From the IMG/VR virus record IMGVR_UViG_3300031688_000126, positions 1-24,817 of that record: a stretch of DNA of 24,817 nt. One strand, given 5' to 3'. The notes below the pieces were generated by a model. That model did not search any database. It worked only from the letters and a program-made list of their open reading frames with translations, and was not told where the DNA came from. Of the stretch, positions 13,576 to 19,610 are shown one piece after another. How positions within the stretch are numbered: position 1 is the first letter of the stretch; the number at the start of each line of letters is the position of its first letter. The stretch comes from a virus. The position numbers and the translations under genes are program-made.

Positions 13576-13721
13576 TATTTTTTCCCCTTTAAATTCATAA
13601 TTTGAAATATTATATAATCTCTTTCTTGCTTACTTAATATGCCACCTTTATAATTAGTTTTGATGTGATGTTTTTTCATTAGTTCTTTTATGCTTGTTGG
13701 TATATTATTTATTTGTTTCAT
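13575..13721 (-). CDS. Tiny basic protein, first gene of leftward operon
   Basis: A 48-residue basic protein, MKQINNIPTSIKELMKKHHI then KTNYKGGILSKQERDYIIFQ, ending KGKK. A GGAGTAAGAA ribosome site precedes the ATG. It looks like a short helical protein (IKELMKKHHI; SKQERDYIIFQIMNL), possibly a small DNA-binding or transcription modulator, but no fold can be named. It is the first gene behind the promoter with the perfect 9-bp-arm operator at 13749-13771 and is coupled to the 13351-13575 gene. The operator suggests strict control, maybe by one of these products or by the ribbon-helix-helix protein at 20602; this is inference. Confidence 0.7.
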   Translation of the reverse strand: MKQINNIPTSIKELMKKHHIKTNYKGGILSKQERDYIIFQIMNLKGKK

Positions 13722-13748
13722 TTCTTACTCCGTAGTTAAAAGGTTTCT

Positions 13749-13774
13749 TACTTTGTATCTAGTACAAAGTATAC
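13749..13774 (-). promoter_or_regulatory. Leftward promoter overlapped by a perfect palindromic operator
   Basis: TACTTTGTA (13749-13757), spacer TCTAG, TACAAAGTA (13763-13771): perfect 9-bp arms. On the minus strand the -10 TATACT (13768-13773) with TG before it (extended -10) overlaps one arm, so a dimer bound here would cover the -10 and the transcription start. Confidence 0.75.
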
Positions 13775-13960
13775 CATAGGTATAGATAAGTTGTGTACTT
13801 ATTTAATAAATAAATCTAAAATAAATTGGATTAATTTTAACCTATCTTAGCCTTGATTTAAGGGTACTTTATTTTTAGTGGGGTAATGCTATAGGTACAA
13901 GGGCGTTCGTTGAATTGGTACTCTCAAGAAACAAAAGTTTCTTCTTAGGAAACTATATTC

Positions 13961-14055
13961 CTATAGAACCAGATGGGATAAAGTGGTAGTCCAGATTATA
14001 AATAGGTGGTAAATAGTTATTTACTTATGGTAAACTTAGTTCAGTAACAAAGAAA
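13961..14055 (+). promoter_or_regulatory. Early rightward promoter module P2
   Basis: It has CTATAGAACC (13961-13970, inverse of P1's GGTTCTATAG), GATAAAGTGGT (13977-13987), GTAGTCCAGATTA (13986-13998, inverse of a P1 block), a palindrome GTAAAT-AGTT-ATTTAC (14009-14024), TGG-TAAACT as a weak extended -10 (14028-14036), and AGTAACAAAGAAA (14043-14055) seven bases later, the same spacing as in P1. It should drive the replication operon from 14082. Confidence 0.6.
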
Positions 14056-14081
14056 AATCTTATAACTATATGGAGTACGAA

Positions 14082-14267
14082 ATGACAGAAGAAAGAAAAG
14101 CCAAGATGATGGAAGCCTTAAAAGATAGCCAAGAAATGGCAACATCAAAACAACTATGGGTAATAAATACTTTATGCCTTGAGCAACAAAAAGAATATGC
14201 TTTACCTTTAGGAAAGTATGAAGCGTCTTTAATTATTAGTGATTTAAAACTGAAGGAGATAGTATGA
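14082..14267 (+). CDS. Small unknown protein, first gene of replication operon
   Basis: A 61-residue protein, MTEERKAKMMEALKDSQEMA, then KQLWVINTLCLEQQKEYALP and ASLIISDLKLKEIV. An ATG at 14070 lies in frame, but GGAG at 14072-14075 is placed for ATG 14082, so the later start is chosen. Segments such as 'TSKQLWVINTLC' and 'PLGKYEASLIISDLK' resemble the 'kQ...I..L......L....AS.LI..LK' pattern of small phage proteins linked to DUF3072-like or recombination modules; this is weak. It overlaps the next gene (ATGA at 14264). Confidence 0.72.
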   Translation: MTEERKAKMMEALKDSQEMATSKQLWVINTLCLEQQKEYALPLGKYEASLIISDLKLKEIV

Positions 14268-14455
14268 AATTATCAGACGCACACATGGAAGCAACAGAAC
14301 TTTGGGCAGAGGTTGGAAACCAGCCACTAAGAAATGATATAGAAACACCCGAAGATTTTATAGAACTAGGCAACGCTTTACTAACAGGCAATGAGAAATA
14401 TGTTAAGGCTTTCCTAGAAATTTATACAACATTTAACAACAGGAGTAAATACTAA
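14264..14455 (+). CDS. Small unknown early protein
   Basis: A 63-residue acidic helical protein, MKLSDAHMEATELWAEVGNQ, ending KAFLEIYTTFNNRSKY. It has AAGGAGATAGT before the start, overlaps the gene before by four bases (ATGA) and the gene after by one (TAATG), so it is translated as part of the coupled early chain. No domain is recognised. Confidence 0.72.
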   Translation: MKLSDAHMEATELWAEVGNQPLRNDIETPEDFIELGNALLTGNEKYVKAFLEIYTTFNNRSKY

Positions 14456-14652
14456 TGAGTGATTTTAAAGAGATGTTATTCTCAGAAACTATTAAGCCTT
14501 TGAACTGGCAAGACTTACAAGCCAGAGATGAGGAGTTGCAAAAAGAAATTGATGAGCAACTTGAACAAGATGATAAGCAACTTGAACAAGATGATAAGTA
14601 TCAAGATGTTGGAATGTCAAGGTCAGATTTTTATAGCGGGGGTACATTCTGA
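14455..14652 (+). CDS. Small acidic protein with exact 7-residue duplication
   Basis: A 65-residue acidic protein, MSDFKEMLFSETIKPLNWQD, then KEIDEQLEQDDKQLEQDDKY. The QLEQDDK segment is doubled by a perfect 21-bp tandem repeat (14557-14577 and 14578-14598). It is probably a coiled helix. Aggagtaaat is the ribosome site; its stop overlaps the next ATG (ATGA at 14652). The function is unknown. Confidence 0.7.
   Translation: MSDFKEMLFSETIKPLNWQDLQARDEELQKEIDEQLEQDDKQLEQDDKYQDVGMSRSDFYSGGTF
14557..14598 (+). repeat. Perfect 21-bp tandem duplication (in frame)
   Basis: CAACTTGAACAAGATGATAAG stands twice without a mismatch, inside the coding region and in frame (QLEQDDK twice). Identity of the copies implies a recent event or active slippage. 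Confidence 0.9.
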
Positions 14653-14795
14653 TGAGTAAAATAATAATAGATATGCCAACTAAAGAATTAGAAGATGCAA
14701 TGCGATATAAACTTGAACATCATTTTGACGAACAAGAAGCCTTGAAAGAAGCACTCGAAAGAGATGATGAATATGAAGGTGATAATTTAAACTAA
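14652..14795 (+). CDS. Tiny acidic helical protein
   Basis: A 47-residue protein: MSKIIIDMPTKELEDAMRYK, then a strongly acidic helix (EHHFDEQEALKEALERDDEY). It starts by four-base overlap (ATGA) with the gene before and ends 11 bases before the ERF gene. There is no known domain. I keep it as a gene because it fills the gap exactly, has coupled start signals and normal early codon use. Confidence 0.62.
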   Translation: MSKIIIDMPTKELEDAMRYKLEHHFDEQEALKEALERDDEYEGDNLN

Positions 14796-14806
14796 CAAGG
14801 AGCGAC

Positions 14807-15361
14807 ATGAAAGAAGATAACATTTATAAAGCAATACTACAAGCAAGAGGAATGATTGGTTCAGTTAAGAAGAACGCCAAGAACCCATTCTTTAAATCTA
14901 ACTACGCAGATATTAACAATGTGATTGAAACAATTGCACCAGTCTGCGACTCATTGGGTATTTGTTTTACTCAATGTCCAAAGGTAACAGATGGCAATGC
15001 TGATGTGTTAGTAACAAGGCTAACACTACTAGCTAACCCCGACTCATTCATTGAGTCAGAGATTAGATTGTTCCTACCTACCGCAGACATGCAGAAGTTA
15101 GGCTCGGCAATAACTTACGCAAGGCGATACGCTTTGATAAGTATGTTCGGATTAGAAACAGAAGATGATGACGGGCAGTCAGTAACTAAACAACTAACAC
15201 CAACGCAGAAAAAGAACCAAGCTATTGTCAAGGCGATGGATAAATTAGTTGAGGCACACAAGAACAAAGACATTGAAACTGCTACTAATATATATGAGTG
15301 GGCAGAAGATAATGAATATGGTCAAGTGTTAGACAAACACATACAACTATTTGGAGAATGA
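14807..15361 (+). CDS. erf: ERF-family single-strand annealing recombinase
   Basis: A 184-residue protein of the ERF family (P22 Erf-like), which anneals complementary single strands and helps circularise or recombine phage DNA. Family marks: IYKAILQARGMIGSVKKNA (6-24), NPFFKSNYADINNVIETIAP (26-45), SFIESEIRLFLPTADMQKLG (80-99) and GSAITYARRYALISMFGL (99-116), followed by the acidic EDDDGQS. The C-terminal third is Lys-rich helical (KKNQAIVKAMDKLVEAHKNK). The AAGGAGCGAC site is clear. It works with the NinB-like, RusA and YbcO-like proteins downstream in the same operon. Confidence 0.93.
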   Translation: MKEDNIYKAILQARGMIGSVKKNAKNPFFKSNYADINNVIETIAPVCDSLGICFTQCPKVTDGNADVLVTRLTLLANPDSFIESEIRLFLPTADMQKLGSAITYARRYALISMFGLETEDDDGQSVTKQLTPTQKKNQAIVKAMDKLVEAHKNKDIETATNIYEWAEDNEYGQVLDKHIQLFGE

Positions 15362-15362
15362 T

Positions 15363-15557
15363 ATGGCATTAAAAACCACAATAGATATGGCTTTATTAAA
15401 AGCAATGATGTTAGATAAAGTCTTAGAATTTTTGCAAGAAGAATCACAAAGTGAATCATTTCTTAATGCAGAACAAGCACAACACATGCTAGATTATATA
15501 GGTAGCATGTTGATTGTAGAACTATTACAAAATAAGGAGTATGACAATGCATCTTAG
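15363..15557 (+). CDS. Small acidic helical protein, unknown
   Basis: A 64-residue protein, MALKTTIDMALLKAMMLDKV then FLQEESQSESFLNAEQAQHM and LDYIGSMLIVELLQNKEYD. ATG 15363 has GGAG 7 bases ahead; an upstream TTG at 15351 is less likely. It is amphipathic helical, with no signal for a membrane segment. It overlaps the HTH_39 gene by 17 bases. Position after ERF suggests an accessory role in recombination, which is inference. Confidence 0.7.
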   Translation: MALKTTIDMALLKAMMLDKVLEFLQEESQSESFLNAEQAQHMLDYIGSMLIVELLQNKEYDNAS

Positions 15558-15831
15558 TAAACAAGAACGAAGAATCTTAAATCAATTTCAGATGAATGAG
15601 ATTAAAGATTTAGATGAAGATGGTTTTGTCGGTAAGTATCACCGATGGGGAGCAGTCAATCCAATGGACGCATGGAACAAGTGCGGTGTTTATAGATTGT
15701 CGGCAGTCATCCATACCCTTAGAAAAAAGGGCTGCGAAATTATAACAAGAGATAAGAAAGTACAAAACCAATTCGGTGAAACATGTACTGTTGGTGAGTA
15801 CCTCTTTGATATAGGAAGGGGGAAAACATAA
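15541..15831 (+). CDS. HTH_39-type winged helix protein
   Basis: A 96-residue basic protein. The segment AVNPMDAWNKCGVYRLSAVIHTLRKKGCEI matches the HTH_39 pattern '(I)TP.EA...(F/C)G.(Y/F)RL(S/A)A.I..LRKKG..I', a small helix-turn-helix DNA-binding fold frequent in phage early regions. A leading helix (LSKQERRILNQFQMNEIKDL) and a C-terminal wing (TCTVGEYLFDIGRG) surround it. AAGGAGT is placed before ATG 15541, with a second ATG at 15547. Its stop shares a base with the next ATG (TAATG). It may regulate early genes, and might be the protein that binds P1/P2 motifs; this is inference. Confidence 0.82.
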   Translation: MTMHLSKQERRILNQFQMNEIKDLDEDGFVGKYHRWGAVNPMDAWNKCGVYRLSAVIHTLRKKGCEIITRDKKVQNQFGETCTVGEYLFDIGRGKT

Positions 15832-16028
15832 TGTCTAAAGATGATGAACACTTTATAGAACTAGCAAACTTTCTACCACTAGAAGATTTGGCTAGATTAA
15901 TTGAAGTTAACCGAGATAGAATTATAGTATTTAATGAGGGTACTGCAACAGTAGACAATCTATCAATAGATAATAATGTATGTATGAATGGAACATCTAT
16001 TCAAATCACAGTCAATGATAATGCCTAA
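15831..16028 (+). CDS. Small unknown early protein
   Basis: A 65-residue protein, MSKDDEHFIELANFLPLEDL then ARLIEVNRDRIIVFNEGTAT and NGTSIQITVNDNA. It has an acidic helical start and a strand-rich second half. It is coupled on both sides: TAATG overlap at the start and an 8-base overlap with the next gene. No known fold is recognised. Confidence 0.68.
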   Translation: MSKDDEHFIELANFLPLEDLARLIEVNRDRIIVFNEGTATVDNLSIDNNVCMNGTSIQITVNDNA

Positions 16029-16239
16029 GAATGAATGGCATCAAGCTAGAGGTGAGATGTTACTTTACAGTAAAGATTATTTGGTAGATGAAATAGCAAG
16101 GTTAAAAAGAAAATGTATTCGTTATGAAAAAAGATTAGATTATATTTGGAATGACGATACACTTCTTAATTATCAGAAAGAAATAGCACTACATAAAGAG
16201 TTTGTAAAGTATGTTAGTGCTAAGAATTATAGTGTATAA
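16021..16239 (+). CDS. Small coiled-coil protein, unknown
   Basis: A 72-residue protein, MPKNEWHQARGEMLLYSKDY then LVDEIARLKRKCIRYEKRLD and LLNYQKEIALHKEFVKYVSA: mostly one or two basic coiled-coil helices. Possible starts in frame are 15988, 16015 and 16021; none has a strong ribosome site, and 16021 gives the least overlap. The 3' end is overlapped by a promoter-like TATAAT (16235-16240) for the SSB-like gene. Confidence 0.62.
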   Translation: MPKNEWHQARGEMLLYSKDYLVDEIARLKRKCIRYEKRLDYIWNDDTLLNYQKEIALHKEFVKYVSAKNYSV

Positions 16240-16240
16240 T
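16232..16240 (+). promoter_or_regulatory. Possible promoter (GTGTATAAT) before the SSB-like gene
   Basis: GTGTATAATAA ends at the stop of the gene before, 35 bases ahead of the SSB-like start. The same GTGTATAAT is found at 20568-20576 before the ribbon-helix-helix gene. The -35 element is poor in both, so they may need an activator or a TG-assisted -10. Confidence 0.5.
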
Positions 16241-16274
16241 AACTATTTATAATAACAATCCGAAGGAGGATTAA

Positions 16275-16523
16275 ATGGAATACGATAACACAAACCGAGG
16301 TAGCATTTGGAAAAACCTCAAGAGAGATAGCGACAAACACCCACACTTAACAGGCACTTTAAATGTAGAGGGCAAAGAGTTTTGGGTATCAGCATGGGCA
16401 AAGGATAAAGAGGGTAACCCTAAAGCACCTGAACTAACCTTTAGTATTAAACCTAAAGATGTACAGTCAGCACCAGCCGAGCCATTCCAAGCCAAGGTTG
16501 AAGATGACGACATGCCATGGTAA
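16275..16523 (+). CDS. SSB-like protein with acidic tip (putative)
   Basis: An 82-residue protein. The core is GSIWKNLKRDSDKHPHLTGT, LNVEGKEFWVSAWAKDKEGN and LTFSIKPKDV, a small strand-rich domain compatible with an OB fold. The C-terminus is EDDDMPW, which closely mimics the DDDIPF-type tip through which bacterial SSB proteins call in partner proteins. Small proteins of this pattern are widespread in marine phages; I infer single-strand DNA binding. It has AAGGAGGATTA as ribosome site, a possible private promoter, and lies two genes before the helicase-loader-like gene, the expected place for SSB. A catalogue name is uncertain. Confidence 0.72.
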   Translation: MEYDNTNRGSIWKNLKRDSDKHPHLTGTLNVEGKEFWVSAWAKDKEGNPKAPELTFSIKPKDVQSAPAEPFQAKVEDDDMPW

Positions 16524-16801
16524 CAAGTAATACTAACACTCGCAATGGAGCAAAACCATTGCGGGTTTACACACTCGATGATGGTACTCAATGGACTGTC
16601 TACGAAATACTTAACAAAATAAAAAGCAAGTGGAAGAATAAAGATGTGGAATTATCTTTAGTGAGGGCTAGAATACAAAAACATACAGACCCTGACAAAA
16701 TATTTGCCAAGCCAATCTTAACTAGACCACGAACTCTGTTAACTAAATCACAAAAAGAAATTGACAGAGAAATGATGAACTTAGCTTTGAGGAATATATG
16801 A
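16517..16801 (+). CDS. Small basic DNA-binding-like protein, unknown
   Basis: A 94-residue basic protein. It opens with a flexible MVTSNTNTRNGAKPLRVYTL, then DDGTQWTVYEILNKIKSKWK and VELSLVRARIQKHTDPDKIF, which looks like a helix-turn-helix of the kind used in phage regulators ('..T..E.....(I/L)S...VR.RI.'), but this reading is weak. The C-terminus RPRTLLTKSQKEIDREMMNL is basic helical. It overlaps the SSB-like gene by 7 bases, and the next gene by four (ATGA at 16798). Confidence 0.7.
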   Translation: MVTSNTNTRNGAKPLRVYTLDDGTQWTVYEILNKIKSKWKNKDVELSLVRARIQKHTDPDKIFAKPILTRPRTLLTKSQKEIDREMMNLALRNI

Positions 16802-17136
16802 ATAATATTATTTGTCCTTGTTGTGGACACAAAATAACAACAGATAAAAACATTAAAGCACATCAGCCCCATGAAGAAAAAGCCTTTGAAACATTTAGAA
16901 GTAACTACAAAGGTAAGAAGCGTGGACTTCATACAGAGTTTGACAACTTTAAGAAACATAAAGATTGGAGAAGTGTTCTACCTAAACTTCATGCAATGAA
17001 TATAAAGTGGGGATGTGAAACAAAATACATACCACACTTAGCAACATTTATTAACCAACGCAGATGGGAAATGGTAGAAGATGTTAAGCCTACTGTTAAT
17101 CCATATGGGGAACAACATAACTGGAGTACAAAATGA
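16798..17136 (+). CDS. Zinc-ribbon replication protein, possible helicase loader
   Basis: A 112-residue protein. It begins with a zinc motif CPCCGHKI (cysteines 6, 8, 9; other ligands may be H12 and H22, H25). A helical domain follows: EEKAFETFRSNYKGKKRGLH, then FDNFKKHKDWRSVLPKLHAM and KYIPHLATFINQRRWEMVED. The last matches the '(F)IPH.ATWLN.(R/G)RWED' motif in phage replication initiators and DnaB-loader-like proteins. It is directly upstream (one small gene between) of the DnaB helicase. I infer it loads DnaB or bridges it to DNA. It lacks any ATPase motif, so it would be a non-ATPase loader. Confidence 0.72.
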   Translation: MNNIICPCCGHKITTDKNIKAHQPHEEKAFETFRSNYKGKKRGLHTEFDNFKKHKDWRSVLPKLHAMNIKWGCETKYIPHLATFINQRRWEMVEDVKPTVNPYGEQHNWSTK

Positions 17137-17288
17137 GTAAAAAATATTATGTAAGAGGTAAAGAAATTGATTTAGATTATTGGACAATATTACTTACCGA
17201 TATAGATGGACTTGATGAAGATGACTATGAATATGCAACGGATAGACATGGAAAAATACTAGGTGTAGCATGGGAAACAGAACTATGA
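17133..17288 (+). CDS. Tiny protein before the helicase gene
   Basis: A 51-residue acidic protein: MSKKYYVRGKEIDLDYWTIL then LTDIDGLDEDDYEYATDRHG and KILGVAWETEL. Its start overlaps the gene before by four bases (ATGA) and its end overlaps the DnaB frame by 19 bases, the normal coupled layout of the operon. No domain can be named. Confidence 0.65.
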   Translation: MSKKYYVRGKEIDLDYWTILLTDIDGLDEDDYEYATDRHGKILGVAWETEL

Positions 17289-18559
17289 ACTCACATGACG
17301 CAGAAGAACAAGTCATAGGTGGCATACTAATTGAAAACGCTAACCTTAAATGGGTACTAGCAACTGGTTTAGATGGTGCTGATTTTTCAGACCATAACCT
17401 AGCCCAGTTGTGGGAATACATTATTGAAATGACTGATGAAGGTTTACATATAGATGCTCTTACTACTAGAGATTATATTAATAGCCAAGGAAATCATAGT
17501 GGGGAGTGGACTAGCTTTCCTTACCTTGCTGGTCTAATGGAAAATTGTATTGGTACTGCTAACATAGAAGTCTATGCTAATCACATTCGTGATACTAGAA
17601 TTAACAATGATATTGATAAACTAAAACAATCAATAAAGTATGACAACTATCAACAAACAGTAACCGACATACAGAAACTAGAACTTGACCTAGCTAAAGA
17701 TGAAGAAGGGTCAATGCTTAATGTAGTAGGCAAGACCATTGAGTACATAGATGACATGCACAAAAATGGTACTGGTTTGTCAACTGGTTTCGATAGTATC
17801 GATAGTCTTTTGGGGGGAATGAGAGGGGGTACGCTGACAGTTATGGCTGGTAGGCCAAGCATGGGTAAGAGTACACTCGCCCTCAACATAGCCAACAACA
17901 TGGCAACTAGGAATAAGAATGTATTGTTCTACTCACTAGAGATGCAACAAGTACAGTTAATGATGAAGATTGTAGCTAGTGAAACAGACATTAACCTTAA
18001 CAAAGTAGACAACAACACACTATCAGAAGATGAAAATGACAGGTGGTACAGAGCATTAGCCAAAGCGGGAGACAAAACTATGACCATACTAGATCGAGGT
18101 AACATATCAGTAAGAGATATAGTATCTAAAGCAAGACAAATGAATGGTCAGACTGGCATTGATTGTATTGTAATTGACTATCTACAGATAATGAAGTATG
18201 ATAAAGGCAAAGAGATATCAGAACTGGGTAACATAACTAGAGAATTAAAGTATTTATCTAAGGAACTAGACATACCCATAATTCTATTATCTCAGTTGAG
18301 TAGGGGAGTAGAGCAGAGGGAAAACAAACGCCCTCTTATGAGCGACCTACGCTCTTCTGGTGAGATTGAGCAAGATGCTGACTGTATTATTATGGTCTAT
18401 CGTGATGAGTATTACAACAAGGAAGAGTCAGAGGATAAAGGTATGGCTGAAATTATTGTAGCTAAGAACAGAATGGGTCAGATTGGCTGGGTCAAGTGTA
18501 AGTTTGAGGGTCAGTATTCTAAATTCTCAGACGAGGAGCGTAACTTATATGACAAGTAA
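17270..18559 (+). CDS. dnaB: Replicative DNA helicase, DnaB family
   Basis: A 429-residue hexameric helicase. N-terminal domain: NSHDAEEQVIGGILIENANL to about 105 (DnaB N). The RecA-like C-domain shows Walker A AGRPSMGKST (193-202), YSLEM with catalytic E224, Walker B CIVIDYLQIM (299-308, D303), LSQLSRGVEQREN (motif H3/L2) and LRSSGEIEQDAD (H4, arginine finger region) near 352-363. It unwinds DNA ahead of a polymerase; no phage polymerase is seen, so the host enzyme may be used. The start may be ATG 17270 or 17285 (MNSHDAEEQV); neither has a clear site. It is the central replication gene of the operon. Confidence 0.97.
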   Translation: MGNRTMNSHDAEEQVIGGILIENANLKWVLATGLDGADFSDHNLAQLWEYIIEMTDEGLHIDALTTRDYINSQGNHSGEWTSFPYLAGLMENCIGTANIEVYANHIRDTRINNDIDKLKQSIKYDNYQQTVTDIQKLELDLAKDEEGSMLNVVGKTIEYIDDMHKNGTGLSTGFDSIDSLLGGMRGGTLTVMAGRPSMGKSTLALNIANNMATRNKNVLFYSLEMQQVQLMMKIVASETDINLNKVDNNTLSEDENDRWYRALAKAGDKTMTILDRGNISVRDIVSKARQMNGQTGIDCIVIDYLQIMKYDKGKEISELGNITRELKYLSKELDIPIILLSQLSRGVEQRENKRPLMSDLRSSGEIEQDADCIIMVYRDEYYNKEESEDKGMAEIIVAKNRMGQIGWVKCKFEGQYSKFSDEERNLYDK

Positions 18560-18842
18560 AATCACACAATCAGCAAGGGGTAAGCCTTGCCAAGTTAGAT
18601 TACATGGGTGTATGCCCGATAATGAAACCGTAATCTTTGCACATATGAATGGTGGGGGAATGGCAAGGAAACAAGCAGACCTCTTTGGAATGTATGCTTG
18701 TCTTAATTGCCATGATATATATGATGGTCGTAAACATCTTGACCCACCAATAGAAAATGAATGGTTAGAGTTGCAAGTATTGAGGGCGGTAATATGTACA
18801 CAAAAAATACTTCACAGAGAAGGTTTGATTAAGTTAAAATAG
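18549..18842 (+). CDS. YbcO-like putative nuclease (DUF1364)
   Basis: A 97-residue protein, MTSKITQSARGKPCQVRLHG, then CMPDNETVIFAHMNGGGMAR and YACLNCHDIYDGRKH. The order 'GKPCQVR..GC......V.AH.....G.......G..AC..CHD..DGR' is the DUF1364/YbcO family, a small zinc/metal-binding nuclease-like protein (ninX region of lambdoid phages). Cys14, Cys21, and CLNCHD give metal and catalytic-like residues. ATG 18549 overlaps the helicase stop by 11 bases. A TTG in frame at 18483 exists but is unlikely. It probably cuts branched or single-strand DNA in recombination, with RusA and NinB-like; activity is inferred from the family. Confidence 0.87.
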   Translation: MTSKITQSARGKPCQVRLHGCMPDNETVIFAHMNGGGMARKQADLFGMYACLNCHDIYDGRKHLDPPIENEWLELQVLRAVICTQKILHREGLIKLK

Positions 18843-18869
18843 AGGGTACTTTAATAAGAGGAGAAGTAT

Positions 18870-18977
18870 ATGGAAGAAATAAAAGAGTTAGTAGATAAAG
18901 TTTTAAAGAATAGAAGTCTAACAATTTTTCTAGGCATTGTTGTTCTAGCATTAGTTATGGGATGGGTCGGTGGATAG
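18870..18977 (+). CDS. 35-residue single-span membrane protein
   Basis: MEEIKELVDKVLKNRSLTIF then LGIVVLALVMGWVGG. An amphipathic or charged first half is followed by a membrane helix (about 17-33) at the end. GAGGAGAAGTAT makes a strong ribosome site for ATG 18870, and its end overlaps the GTG start of the next gene by 8 bases, so it is part of the operon. Tiny early membrane proteins may be host-membrane effectors or lysis or exclusion proteins; nothing more can be read from it. Confidence 0.65.
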   Translation: MEEIKELVDKVLKNRSLTIFLGIVVLALVMGWVGG

Positions 18978-19203
18978 AGAGCACGACATTGTAAACAACC
19001 CTTCACACTACACGCAAGGTAAGATTGAGGTTATAGATTTTATCATTGACCAAAAGATGGATTACCTTACTGCGTCAGCTATGAAATATTTATGTAGACA
19101 TAGCCATAAACATAAAGGTGAAGGGCAAATAGAAGATTTAAGAAAGGCAAGATTTTATATTAACAAATTAATAAACTCTCTTATGGATGATGGAGTACAA
19201 TGA
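18970..19203 (+). CDS. DUF3310 protein, GTG start
   Basis: A 77-residue protein of the DUF3310 family (T7 gp1.7-like C-terminal unit): DIVNNPSHYTQGKIEVIDFI, then YLTASAMKYLCRHSHKHKGE and IEDLRKARFYINKLI. 'NPSHY..G..EVIDFI' and 'KYL.R...K.G..EDL.KA..Y...L' are the hallmark. The T7 relative gp1.7 is a nucleotide kinase, so a nucleotide-linked role is possible, but it is not demonstrated for the short family. The start is GTG 18970, overlapping the membrane peptide; the stop overlaps the next ATG (ATGA). Confidence 0.9.
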   Translation: MDREHDIVNNPSHYTQGKIEVIDFIIDQKMDYLTASAMKYLCRHSHKHKGEGQIEDLRKARFYINKLINSLMDDGVQ

Positions 19204-19610
19204 CAAGTAGAAGTATTCATAGAGACAAACCTAAAGAAGCAATCTTCAAAACTTTAGTGCAAGATTATTTTTTAGAAAATCCTAGCACTAAGGAAGCAAC
19301 CATTTCTATTGGCAAGACCAAGAGAACAGACGCTCAGAATAGATTGTACTGGTGCTGGGTAGGTATCATGTCTAAAGAAATTGGTTATGCTAAACAAGAA
19401 ATGCACCTTATCTTAGCGGATATGTTCTTAACTAAGATATCTTTTACAACAAAAAAAGGCAAGACAATTGAACAGATACCATCAACAACAGAACTAAAAG
19501 TTGATGAGTTTATAGATTACATTTGTGAGATAGATATGTTAGCGGGTGAACAAGGAATTAAATTACCTCACAATGATGACTATAGAGTAGTAACACAGTA
19601 TGACAGATGA
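19200..19610 (+). CDS. ninB: NinB/Orf-like recombination protein
   Basis: A 136-residue protein. TISIGKTKRTDAQNRLYWCW VGIMSKEIGYAKQEMHLILA is the NinB/lambda Orf signature ('K..RT..QN..YW......' followed by a helix). Lambda Orf is a recombination mediator that binds single-strand DNA and SSB and can replace host RecFOR functions. SFTTKKGKTIEQIPSTTELK then DEFIDYICEIDMLAGEQGIK is also in the family pattern (STT.L...EF...I..I...A...GI.LP). It overlaps genes on both sides by a few bases. It is expected to work with ERF and RusA here. Confidence 0.88.
   Translation: MTSRSIHRDKPKEAIFKTLVQDYFLENPSTKEATISIGKTKRTDAQNRLYWCWVGIMSKEIGYAKQEMHLILADMFLTKISFTTKKGKTIEQIPSTTELKVDEFIDYICEIDMLAGEQGIKLPHNDDYRVVTQYDR

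Larger units (their letters stand above)
13722..14081. other. Non-coding divergent region with leftward and P2 promoters
   Basis: No gene is seen here. It separates the leftward two-gene operon from the replication operon and carries the operator-promoter at 13749-13774, the hairpin AAGAAAC-AAAA-GTTTCTT (about 13925-13943), the P2 motifs and the palindrome GTAAAT-AGTT-ATTTAC (14009-14024). Confidence 0.7.

Noticed and set aside
16600-16959. 119-residue minus frame opposite replication genes
   Set aside because: It lies fully opposite two well-supported plus genes and shows a hydrophobic mix typical of reverse-strand reading.
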